Origin: Streptomyces sp. NBC_01476
Lineage (GTDB): Bacteria > Actinomycetota > Actinomycetes > Streptomycetales > Streptomycetaceae
DNA: 64,000 nt
Direction of reading: 5' to 3'
Assembly (NCBI RefSeq): GCF_036227265.1
Contig: NZ_CP109446.1
Coordinates: forward strand, 5,152,001 to 5,216,000
Below are positions 7,771 through 15,609 of this stretch, piece after piece. Both the position numbers and the translations under genes were made by a program. The notes under the pieces were generated by a model. That model was not told where the DNA came from, made no database searches, and saw only the letters and a program-made list of their open reading frames with translations. Numbering within the stretch: position 1 is the stretch's first letter; each line of letters opens with the position of its first letter.

Positions 7771-9131
7771 CGTGAGGTGGCTTTCTTGAGGGCGCGGGCG
7801 CGGCGGGCCACCCGGCGGACGGTTCGGTTGCGCGGTACGAACGCCAGCCGGGCCGGGACCACTCCGGGCAGTCCGAGGGAGGTGAGACGGCGGCGCTTGA
7901 AGTACGGCCAGGTGTCGTCGTTCAGATGATGCGTCAGCCAGGCTACGGCCTCTTCGCGCAACTGCGGATAGGCCTGCGCCTGCATGCAGTAGCCCACCGC
8001 GTGCAGCAGCGGCGTCAGTTCGGCCGCCACTCGCTGCGGGGACGGCGGCTGCCAGGCCTTGACCGCCTTGGTGTCCGCCAGGTCCGGGAGCATCGCGTGC
8101 ACGATGGTGACCGGGATCCGGTTGCTGTTCTGATACGGCGTCAGCCGGTCCAGCAGGAGCTTGGTGCCGGTGCGGGCGACCGGGATGCCGTAGAGGACCG
8201 AGGCGGTCAGCAGCGCGGTGGAGAAGCAGCCGACGACCAGCGCGGGACGGGCCTTTTGGTAGACGACCTCGGCGAGCACCGGGGAGTTGAGCACCGTGAA
8301 GGTGGCACCGAGCCGCTCGGCCTCGGCCTTGAGCGGTTCCGTCCACTCGGCCGGGGCCGTCGGGTGCGGCTTGAAGACGATCTGCCGGTGGCCGAGCGCG
8401 GCGGCGCCCCGCACCATCGACAGGTGGAGCTTCTCCTCCTCGGCGGCGCTGATCAGACCCAGCGCCGACAGGTACTGCCCGAGCAGCAGCGCGGCGCCCT
8501 CGGGGACACCGTTCAGGTCGTCCCGGCCGGCGTCCATCGACGCCTCGGCGACCTCGGCGAGCACCTTGGTGAACTCCGCGGAGGGCACCACCTCGGACTC
8601 CACGCCGTGCTCGCTGAGCAGCATCGGGCGCAGCCCCGGCACCAGGTCGAGGTGGAGCAGCCGGTCGATCCGGGTGTCCACCAGCGCGCCCAGCTTGTTC
8701 CGGGTCGGACCGTACGACATCAGGCCGTCGGCGTAGACGGTGATGGGCGCGCCCTGGAAGACCGCGGCCACCGCCAGCGCCGGCTCGACCTGGATGGACT
8801 CCACGATCAGTTCGACCGCGTCGTCGCCGAGGTCCCACAGCATCCGGACGTACCGCTCCCAGATGGGGGTGTCGTCGGCGCGCGGGGCCCAGCCGCCGGG
8901 GTGCAGCGGGTGGATGGCCTCGTTCCAGGAGACCAGGCCGTCGAACCGGGAGCGCAGCGCGGCGAAGCCGGGGGCCTGGTCGAGCGGCGGGGTGATCTCC
9001 GGGATGGCCGCGTTGTTGCAGACCACCAGCAGCCGGCGGTCGGCGGCGGCGAAGGAGCCGGCGTCCAGAGCGGCGGCCAGTGTGGCGGCGCCGTAGAGAG
9101 TGGAGGCCAGGAAGAGCTGGGTGCGGGCCAT
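7767..9131 (-). CDS. Alpha-2,8-polysialyltransferase-like glycosyltransferase
   Basis: A 454-residue cytoplasmic protein resembling bacterial sialyl/polysialyltransferases. Visible family signatures are an acidic-Asp-Gly site (TVYADGLMSYGPTRN, about residue 135), a His-Pro motif (IVFKPHPTAP, about residue 261) and an ALVVGCFSTALLTASVLYG segment typical of the donor-binding C-terminal domain. It would add nonulosonic acid units from a CMP-activated donor. It overlaps the GT2 gene upstream by one base (TGATG) and the acyltransferase downstream by four. Together with CMP-sugar enzymes encoded nearby on the other strand, it fits polymerisation of a Kdn-like acid. Confidence 0.8.
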   Translation of the reverse strand: MARTQLFLASTLYGAATLAAALDAGSFAAADRRLLVVCNNAAIPEITPPLDQAPGFAALRSRFDGLVSWNEAIHPLHPGGWAPRADDTPIWERYVRMLWDLGDDAVELIVESIQVEPALAVAAVFQGAPITVYADGLMSYGPTRNKLGALVDTRIDRLLHLDLVPGLRPMLLSEHGVESEVVPSAEFTKVLAEVAEASMDAGRDDLNGVPEGAALLLGQYLSALGLISAAEEEKLHLSMVRGAAALGHRQIVFKPHPTAPAEWTEPLKAEAERLGATFTVLNSPVLAEVVYQKARPALVVGCFSTALLTASVLYGIPVARTGTKLLLDRLTPYQNSNRIPVTIVHAMLPDLADTKAVKAWQPPSPQRVAAELTPLLHAVGYCMQAQAYPQLREEAVAWLTHHLNDDTWPYFKRRRLTSLGLPGVVPARLAFVPRNRTVRRVARRARALKKATSR

Positions 9132-10216
9132 CAGGCGACCTCCCCTTCGTTGTCGCGGGCGTCGAGATCGTCCTTGGCCTCGGCGGGCGGCCGGTTCGCC
9201 GCGGGCGCCGTCGAGGGCTGGTGCGGGACGGGCGCGGCGTTCGGGTCCTCGGCGCGGGACGGCCGCCGGCGCAGCCGCCGCAGCTTCGAACTGCGCTCCA
9301 GGTCCATGGAGTCCAGCGCTTCGGTGAGCACGTCCTGCGGCAGCTGGCGCAGCGCGGTGGCGCTCATCGACTTCAGCCGCCGGGCCACCGCCGGCTCGAA
9401 CCGCTCGATGTTGTTGAGGTGGTGGGCGATGATCGCGCAGTAGGTGCGGACCGCCTTGGGCAGGAAGAGGTCCGCGTCGCGGTCCTTGGCCGTCTCGGCG
9501 ATGACCTGGTCGAAGCTGCGGATGAAGTCGAGTTGACGCACGTCACCGATCTGGGTGAGTGAAGTGGCCACCCCGCGGCGGTAGAAGATCCCCATCAGCC
9601 CGGCGGCCACCGCGAAGGAGTCCGCCTCGCGGTGCAGCCGCCAGATCCACGGCCGGTCCTCGGCGGTGCGCAGCCCGTGCGGGAAGTGCAGCAACCCCCG
9701 GTCCACCAGGCGGCGGTGGTAGATGCCGGCCCAGGCGTAGGGGTAGTCGACCGAGGTGGAGCGGTCCGCGGGCAGGATCGCGTCACGTGCCTTGAGAGCG
9801 ACCCCGCGGCGGCCGTGCGGCACCCGGATGATGTTGCGCACCGAGCCGGTGCACTGGACGTGGTCGACCCGTACGAAGTCGGTGTCCAGTGCCTCGATCG
9901 AGGCGAGCAGCTTCGGCAGATAGCCGGGGCCGTACCAGTCGTCGCCGTCGAGGAAGGTGAGGTACTCGCCGCGTGCCGCGTCGATTCCGGTGTTGCGCGC
10001 GGTGGCCAGGCCCCCGTTCTTCTCGTGCCGGACGAGTCTGGCGCCCGGCAGGGAGTCCAGCGCCTGCTCCAGGATCACCGGAGTACGGTCGGTCGAGGCA
10101 TCGTCCACGAGTACGAACTCGTAATCGGGATCGGCGTTCGCCCGGAGGCTGCGCAGAGTGTCCGATGCGTACTGCTGGACGTTGTAAAAGGGCACGACGA
10201 CGGAGAGCTTGACCAC
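9131..10216 (-). CDS. Glycosyltransferase family 2 protein
   Basis: A 361-residue GT-A fold enzyme. The N-terminal nucleotide-sugar domain shows VVVPFYNVQQY, VDDASTDRT, GLATARNTGIDAARGEYLTFLDGDDW (the DxD site near residue 93) and a TAEDRPWIWRL acidic motif typical of the catalytic base region. The last 60 residues are disordered (Pro/Ala/Glu-rich). It is the first gene of the minus-strand arm of the glycan locus, directly coupled to the polysialyltransferase-like gene. Donor and acceptor are unknown. Confidence 0.9.
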   Translation of the reverse strand: MVKLSVVVPFYNVQQYASDTLRSLRANADPDYEFVLVDDASTDRTPVILEQALDSLPGARLVRHEKNGGLATARNTGIDAARGEYLTFLDGDDWYGPGYLPKLLASIEALDTDFVRVDHVQCTGSVRNIIRVPHGRRGVALKARDAILPADRSTSVDYPYAWAGIYHRRLVDRGLLHFPHGLRTAEDRPWIWRLHREADSFAVAAGLMGIFYRRGVATSLTQIGDVRQLDFIRSFDQVIAETAKDRDADLFLPKAVRTYCAIIAHHLNNIERFEPAVARRLKSMSATALRQLPQDVLTEALDSMDLERSSKLRRLRRRPSRAEDPNAAPVPHQPSTAPAANRPPAEAKDDLDARDNEGEVA

Positions 10217-10453
10217 TCCCGTACATTAGACCGTCCGGATGCCCTCTGAGTCGGCACCGATGAAACTTCTAGGTGAACGGAAGGTGTCGGGATTATAACG
10301 GAGCATGGTCGCGACGACCTGCCCAACGGTCAGGATCCGTCCAACGACCCCCAAAGTCGCGGCCCCCTGTTTACCTCGCGTTGGCCGATTATTAGTACGC
10401 CGAACCCAACTGCTTCCTACGCTCGTGGTGTGCCCCGAAGTAACTCCGGCCCC
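10217..10453. promoter_or_regulatory. Divergent promoter region of the glycan locus
   Basis: 237 bp separate the two arms of the glycan locus. It contains the locally AT-rich stretches GGATTATAACGG (about 10290) and GATTATTAGTACG (about 10387), unusual in this G/C-rich setting and suitable for promoter opening. Specific -35/-10 pairs could not be fixed. Confidence 0.45.
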
Positions 10454-11728
10454 ATGAGGGTCACCGTGATCGCCGACTCGGACACCCGGTGGAAGTGGGG
10501 CGCGCTGACCGCGCGCCGCATCGACCCCGATGCCCGGCTCGACGCTCGCCTGCTGCGCGGCCGGGCCACCCCCACCCCCCGCCAGCTCTCCGAACTGGGC
10601 ATCCCCGCCGACTCGATGGTCGAGGCGACCGCCGCCGAGATCCTGGCGGGCACCAATGCCGACAGCTGCGACGTGGTGGTCATCTCCTGTGTCGGCGGCA
10701 CCGTGCAGGCACTGCTGCACGGCCTCAACCGGGCCTGGGAGGGGCACGCCTCACGCCCGGTCGTGGTCACCGGCTACGTCGGCGTTGTCTACGAAAAACT
10801 GGCCGACGGACTGCTGCTGCGGGCCGGCGCCGACGTGGTGCTGGCGAACAGCGCGGACGACGCCCGCCGCTTCCGCGAGGTGTACGAGGGTGTGGGACAT
10901 CCCACAGACGCCATCGTGGAGACGGCGCTGCCGTTCCTCGGCGGCGAGCCCTACCGGCCGGACGGCACCCGCCGGTTCACGGTCACCTTCGCCGTGCAGC
11001 CGTCGGTCCCCGAGAGCCGCAAGGACCGTCTGCACGTGCTGCGCCGGACCGTGGAGCACGCCCGCCGGCACCCCGAGCGCGACGTCCTGGTCAAGCTCAG
11101 GAGCAAGCCGGGCGAGCACACCACGCACATCGAGGAGCAGCCCTACCAGAAGCTGGTTGCCTCCCTGGATCCGCCGCAGAACCTGCAGCTGGTCTACGGG
11201 AACATGGGTGAAGTGCTGGACCGCACCGACCTGTTGGTGACGGTCAGCTCCACCGCGGCACTGGAGTCGCTGCACCGGCGGATCCCCACCGCGATCCTCA
11301 CCGACATGGGCATCCGCGAGTCGCTGGGCAACCACCACTTCCTCGGCTCGGGCTGCTTCGCGTCGTGGGACGAACTCGACGACGGCCACCTGCCGGAGGC
11401 CGACCGGGCGTGGACCGCCGCGCACGGCGTCGGCGGCGGCGATCCGTACGCCGCGCTGCGGGCCCGGGTGGGCGCGCTGCTCGAAGCTCCGGAACTGCCC
11501 CGTCTTTCCCCCTACTACACATTGCGCACCGCTCCCGGGTATCTTCCCGGTGTCCTTGCCCGGCACGGCCTGGACCCCAAGGGCGAGCCGATCGGCGGCT
11601 TCGCACCGCGCGAGCCGGGCCCGGTCCGCAAGGCCGTCCACGACATGGTGCGCAACTCCGCGAGGACTGCGTACCGGCAGGGCGTCCAGCGGGTCGCGCC
11701 GGTGATCCGCCGCTGGGGACAGCTGTGA
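10454..11728 (+). CDS. Putative glycosyltransferase of the DUF6716 type
   Basis: About 424 residues from the ATG at 10454 (MRVTVIADSDTRWKWGALTA). A GTG at 10430 would add eight residues but has no better ribosome site. The protein has the two-domain look of a GT-B enzyme: an N-terminal half with VVVISCVGGTVQALLHGL and a C-terminal half with VTFAVQPSVP, LVKLRSKPGEHTTH and LLVTVSSTAALESLHRRIPTAIL, like the donor-binding half of UDP- or CMP-sugar transferases. DUF6716 is my recollection of the family name. It heads the plus-strand arm, just before the CMP-nonulosonate genes, so a role in the same glycan is likely. Confidence 0.72.
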   Translation: MRVTVIADSDTRWKWGALTARRIDPDARLDARLLRGRATPTPRQLSELGIPADSMVEATAAEILAGTNADSCDVVVISCVGGTVQALLHGLNRAWEGHASRPVVVTGYVGVVYEKLADGLLLRAGADVVLANSADDARRFREVYEGVGHPTDAIVETALPFLGGEPYRPDGTRRFTVTFAVQPSVPESRKDRLHVLRRTVEHARRHPERDVLVKLRSKPGEHTTHIEEQPYQKLVASLDPPQNLQLVYGNMGEVLDRTDLLVTVSSTAALESLHRRIPTAILTDMGIRESLGNHHFLGSGCFASWDELDDGHLPEADRAWTAAHGVGGGDPYAALRARVGALLEAPELPRLSPYYTLRTAPGYLPGVLARHGLDPKGEPIGGFAPREPGPVRKAVHDMVRNSARTAYRQGVQRVAPVIRRWGQL

Positions 11729-11870
11729 GAAACGACACGTCTTCGGGCGCCGGGCGGATGGCTGCGGCACGCTCAGCGGACGCGGTCGACGCGTTTGCCG
11801 GCGTCCCTTGCACTGCCGAAGACCAGGCACCGCCGGAGCCGCCGGTGCCCGTTATGACAGGAGTCACCCC

Positions 11871-13139
11871 ATGACCAGCGAACCGGCCGCGCCCGCCCCG
11901 CGCGTACTGGCCGTCATCCCCGCCCGCGGCGGGTCCAAGGGCGTCCCCGGCAAGAACCTCGCGGCCGTCGGCGGTATTCCGCTGGTGGCCCGGGCGGTGC
12001 TCGCCTGCACCTGTTCCCGCCGGGTCAGCGACGTGGTGGTCTCCACCGACGACCCGTCGATAGCCGAGGTCGCCCGGACCGCCGGCGCCCAGGTGGTGCT
12101 GCGGCCGGTCGCCATCGCCGGCGACACCGCGACCAGCGAGGCCGCGGTGCTGCACGCCATGGACGCGTACGAGGAGAAGGCCGGCGCCGCCACCGACGTG
12201 GTGATCCTGGTGCAGTGCACCAGCCCGTTCATCACCAGCGAGGAGATCGACGGCGTGGTGGCCGCGGTCACCGACGGCGGCGCCGACACCGCGCACACCG
12301 TCGCGCCCTTCCACGGCTTCGTGTGGCGTGAGTCCGACGCGGTGAGCGGCGGTACGATCACCGGGTCCGGCGAGGCGCCGGCCGGGACGTCCACCGAAGC
12401 CGCAACCGACGGCGGTGCCTTCGGCGTCAACCACGACAAGGCCACCCGGCCCCGCCGCCAGGACCGCCCCCAGGATCTGCTGGAGACCGGAGCCGCGTAC
12501 GCGATGCGCGCCGCCGGCTTCCGGACCGCCGGCCACCGCTTCTTCGGCCGTACCGCCCTCGTCCGTACCGACCCCGCCCGGGTGCTGGAGATCGACGAAC
12601 CCGCCGATCTCGAACGCGCCCGCGCACTGGCCCCGCTGCTCGACCCGCGCGCGGCCACCCCGACCCGCGACGACATCGACGCGGTCGTCATCGACTTCGA
12701 CGGCACCCAGACCGACGACCGGGTGCTGATCGATGCGGAGGGCAACGAGACCGTCTCCGTGCACCGCGGCGACGGACTCGGGATCGCGGCCCTGCGCCGT
12801 GCGGGCCTGCCCGTACTGATCCTGTCCACCGAGACCAATCCGGTCGTCGCCGCCCGGGCCCGCAAGCTCCAGGTCCCGGTACTGCACGGCATCGACCGCA
12901 AGGACCTCGCGCTCAAGCAGTGGTGCGAGGAGAACGGCATCGCGCCGGAGCGGGTGCTCTACGCCGGCAACGACGTCAACGACCTGGGCTGCTTCGGCCT
13001 GGTCGGCTGGCCCGTCGCCGTCGCCGGAGCGCACGACGTGGTACGGGCCGCCGCCCGTGCTGTCACCACCGCCCACGGCGGTTATGGGGCGATCCGTGAG
13101 ATCGCCGCATGGCTGCTCGGTCCCACTCTCGCTCGCTGA
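11871..13139 (+). CDS. neuA: CMP-nonulosonate cytidylyltransferase fused to a KdsC-like phosphatase
   Basis: A 422-residue two-domain protein. Residues 1-250 form a NeuA-type cytidylyltransferase (VIPARGGSKGVPGKNL, VVVSTDDPSIAEVA, VQCTSPFIT, RRQDRPQDLLETGAAY), which activates a nonulosonic acid with CTP. Residues 270-415 form a HAD phosphatase of the KdsC type (DFDGTQTDD, ILSTETNPV, GIDRKDLAL, GNDVNDL), with its metal-binding and catalytic Asp residues intact. The fusion suggests that the neighbouring synthase makes a 9-phosphate, which this protein dephosphorylates and then activates. Animal CMAS has the same domain order. The start ATG follows ACAGGAG. A linker of about 25 Gly/Ser/Thr residues interrupts the cytidylyltransferase near residue 155. 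Confidence 0.93.
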   Translation: MTSEPAAPAPRVLAVIPARGGSKGVPGKNLAAVGGIPLVARAVLACTCSRRVSDVVVSTDDPSIAEVARTAGAQVVLRPVAIAGDTATSEAAVLHAMDAYEEKAGAATDVVILVQCTSPFITSEEIDGVVAAVTDGGADTAHTVAPFHGFVWRESDAVSGGTITGSGEAPAGTSTEAATDGGAFGVNHDKATRPRRQDRPQDLLETGAAYAMRAAGFRTAGHRFFGRTALVRTDPARVLEIDEPADLERARALAPLLDPRAATPTRDDIDAVVIDFDGTQTDDRVLIDAEGNETVSVHRGDGLGIAALRRAGLPVLILSTETNPVVAARARKLQVPVLHGIDRKDLALKQWCEENGIAPERVLYAGNDVNDLGCFGLVGWPVAVAGAHDVVRAAARAVTTAHGGYGAIREIAAWLLGPTLAR

Positions 13140-13202
13140 TCGCTGAACGCTGACGGCGTTTCACGAAGTCCAGAACCCCCTGAATACCTAAGGAACACCC
13201 CC

Positions 13203-14165
13203 GTGGCCTCTATCCCGGCAACTCTCCCCGCCAACCTCCGCGCCGTCGGCTCCCGCCACATCGGCAACGGTCAGCCTGTCTACGTGACCGGCGAGATCGG
13301 CATCAACCACAACGGCGACCTGGAGAACGCGTTCGCCCTGATCGACGCGGCCGTGGCCGCGGGCTGCGACGCGGTCAAGTTCCAGAAGCGCACCCCGGAG
13401 ATCTGCACCCCCCGCGACCAGTGGGAGATCGAGCGCGACACCCCCTGGGGCCGGATGACGTACATCGACTACCGCCACCGCGTGGAGTTCGACGAGGACG
13501 GCTACCGCGCCATCGACGAGTACTGCCGCAAGCGCGGCATCGACTGGTTCGCCTCCCCGTGGGACGTCCCGTCGGTCGAGTTCCTGGAGAAGTTCGACAT
13601 CCCGGCGCACAAGGTCGCCTCCGCCTGCCTCACCGACGACGACCTGCTGCGTGCCATGCGCGCCACCGGCCGTACCGTCATCCTCTCCACCGGCATGTCG
13701 ACGCCGAAGCAGATCCGGCACGCGGTCGAGGTGCTCGGCAGCGACAACATCGTGCTCTGCCACGCCACGTCGACCTACCCGGCGAAGAACGAAGAGCTCA
13801 ACCTGCGGATGATCAACACCCTGCAGTCCGAGTACCCGAACGTGCCGGTCGGCTACTCCGGTCACGAGGTCGGCCTGCAGACCACGCTCGCCGCGGTCGC
13901 GCTCGGCGCGGTCTTCGTGGAGCGCCACATCACCCTCGACCGCGCGATGTGGGGCTCCGACCAGGCCGCGTCCGTCGAGTCGCAGGGCCTTGACCGGCTG
14001 GTCCGCGACATCCGCATCATCGAGGCGGCGCTCGGTGACGGCGTCAAGAAGGTCTACGAGGGCGAGCTGGGCCCGATGAAGAAGCTGCGCCGCGTCAGCG
14101 GTGTGGTCGCCGACGCGGAGGCCGCGGCCGCCGCCAACGCCAACGCCGAGGGCGCGTCGGTCTGA
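13203..14165 (+). CDS. neuB: Nonulosonic acid (sialic acid/Kdn-type) synthase
   Basis: A 320-residue NeuB-family TIM barrel that condenses phosphoenolpyruvate with a hexose or hexosamine derivative. Signatures include TGEIGINHNGDLENA, DAVKFQKRTPE, FASPWDVPSVEFLE, LSTGMSTPKQI, LCHATSTYP, VGYSGHEVGL and VERHITLDRAMWGSDQ. The C-terminal antifreeze-like (SAF) domain of most NeuB proteins is missing; after GPMKKLRRVSG only an Ala/Asn tail remains. With the phosphatase fused to the adjacent cytidylyltransferase, the product is probably a 9-phosphate such as Kdn-9-P made from mannose 6-phosphate (inference). Start GTG follows AAGGA. Confidence 0.92.
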   Translation: MASIPATLPANLRAVGSRHIGNGQPVYVTGEIGINHNGDLENAFALIDAAVAAGCDAVKFQKRTPEICTPRDQWEIERDTPWGRMTYIDYRHRVEFDEDGYRAIDEYCRKRGIDWFASPWDVPSVEFLEKFDIPAHKVASACLTDDDLLRAMRATGRTVILSTGMSTPKQIRHAVEVLGSDNIVLCHATSTYPAKNEELNLRMINTLQSEYPNVPVGYSGHEVGLQTTLAAVALGAVFVERHITLDRAMWGSDQAASVESQGLDRLVRDIRIIEAALGDGVKKVYEGELGPMKKLRRVSGVVADAEAAAAANANAEGASV

Positions 14166-14311
14166 TCCGCCATGGGCGGTGGGGATCGCGGGACCGGTGC
14201 TCCGGATGACGGGCCGGGTCCTTCCGGTCACCGGGCCGGACCACCGCAGGACGTCGCCGGATTCCGGACGGAACTCCGGACGGCACAAGCACAAGGGACG
14301 AGGACGAGGCA

Positions 14312-15532
14312 ATGAAAGCAAGACTCGCGCTCGGCAAGGGTCGGTCATCGGCGGCGGGCTCCGGCCCGGTCGCCCTGGTCGAATCCCCCGTACAGCTGCT
14401 GAACGTCCTGGAGTGGGCGCATGTGCGCCCGCCGGTGATACCCCCGATCCCCGCCGCCCGTGAGGGCCGTACCGAGGACGCCAAGGCCACCAAGGCCGTC
14501 AAGGATGCCAAAAGCGCCAAGGACGCCAAGGACGCCAAGGACGCCGCCCGGGCGGCGCAGCCGCTCACCGTGGTGGTGCTCTCCCCGGCCGACCCGATAA
14601 GCCGTGGCCAGCTGCGCCGGATGGCCGAACTCGCCCGCGACGAGGGCGTGATCGTCCGCTGGTACGAGGCCCGCGGCGGTGAGGGCCGCCGCAACGGCCT
14701 GCTGCACACCGCCGTCACCCTGGCGCCGCTGCTGCTGCGGGTGCGCCGGCTGGTGATCGGCGACCCGTTCTCCCGGCTGGTGCAGGTGCTGCTGCCGCTG
14801 TGCCGCGCCAAGGAGCTGACCGTGGTGGACGACGGCACCGCCACCATGGAGTTCACCGAAATCCTGGCCCGTGGCGGCCGGCTGGTGCGCTGGCACCGCA
14901 GCGGGCACCGCAGGTCGCCGGCGGACGCCGCGTTCGGCCTGTTCGCCTCGGCGGCGCGGCGCCGGCTCACCCCCGGCAAGCGGCGCAGCATCGAGCTCTT
15001 CAGCGCGATGCCGGCCAGCCCGCCGCCCGGGATGGCACTGCGCACCAACCGCTTCGCCTGGACCCGCAGCCGGTTCGGGCCGCCGCACGTCCTGGACGGC
15101 ACCGACCTGATCGGCACCTCGCTGGTCGAGACCGGGGTGGTGGACCCCGCGCAGTACCTGGCCGTGGTCCGCTCGCTGGCCGAACAGCACGGTGCCAAGC
15201 GGTACTTCGCGCACCGCCGGGAGGCCGTGGACAAGCTGCACCTGCTCGCCACCGAGACGGGTCTGGAGATCGTCCGTCCGGACCTGCCGCTGGAGCTGGT
15301 GGCCCGGCGCGGGCCGATCGGCCGGACCGTCCTGTCCTTCCCGTCCACGGTGGTGCACACGCTGCCGCTGGCGCTGGCCGGGACCGAAGTGCGGCTGGTG
15401 GTGGTGGACATCGACCAGGAGTGGCTGACCGCGCAGGCGTCACCGCGGGCGCAGTCCTTCCTGAGCGGGATCACGCACACCGCACGGGATCTGCACGGGC
15501 TGCCCGCGGCGGATTCACCGAGTCCGGCGTAG
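14312..15532 (+). CDS. Sialyltransferase-like protein with a xAK repeat insert
   Basis: A 406-residue protein whose core resembles GT52-type bacterial sialyltransferases: ALVESPVQLLNVLEW at the N-terminus, an Asp-Asp-Gly site (LTVVDDGTATMEF, about residue 175), an LIGTSLVETGVV segment, HRRE in the His-containing motif region, and FPSTVVHTLPLAL near residue 345. It probably transfers a CMP-activated nonulosonic acid. Between the first strand and the rest of the Rossmann fold it has a charged insert of eight three-residue repeats (xAK, about residues 56-79) encoded by a 9-bp tandem repeat. It follows neuB by 146 bp on the same strand. Confidence 0.75.
   Translation: MKARLALGKGRSSAAGSGPVALVESPVQLLNVLEWAHVRPPVIPPIPAAREGRTEDAKATKAVKDAKSAKDAKDAKDAARAAQPLTVVVLSPADPISRGQLRRMAELARDEGVIVRWYEARGGEGRRNGLLHTAVTLAPLLLRVRRLVIGDPFSRLVQVLLPLCRAKELTVVDDGTATMEFTEILARGGRLVRWHRSGHRRSPADAAFGLFASAARRRLTPGKRRSIELFSAMPASPPPGMALRTNRFAWTRSRFGPPHVLDGTDLIGTSLVETGVVDPAQYLAVVRSLAEQHGAKRYFAHRREAVDKLHLLATETGLEIVRPDLPLELVARRGPIGRTVLSFPSTVVHTLPLALAGTEVRLVVVDIDQEWLTAQASPRAQSFLSGITHTARDLHGLPAADSPSPA
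14477..14548 (+). repeat. Nine-base tandem repeat inside the sialyltransferase-like gene
   Basis: Eight in-frame 9-bp units related to GACGCCAAG, four of them identical. They encode Asp/Ala/Ser-Ala-Lys triplets. Unit number could change by slippage without breaking the frame. Confidence 0.85.
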
Positions 15533-15609
15533 GGGCCCCACGAATCTCGTTCGCCCGCAGGCAAGGCGGACTTCATCCCTGGATCATGTGTATGGGGTTG
15601 GGTGCGGGG

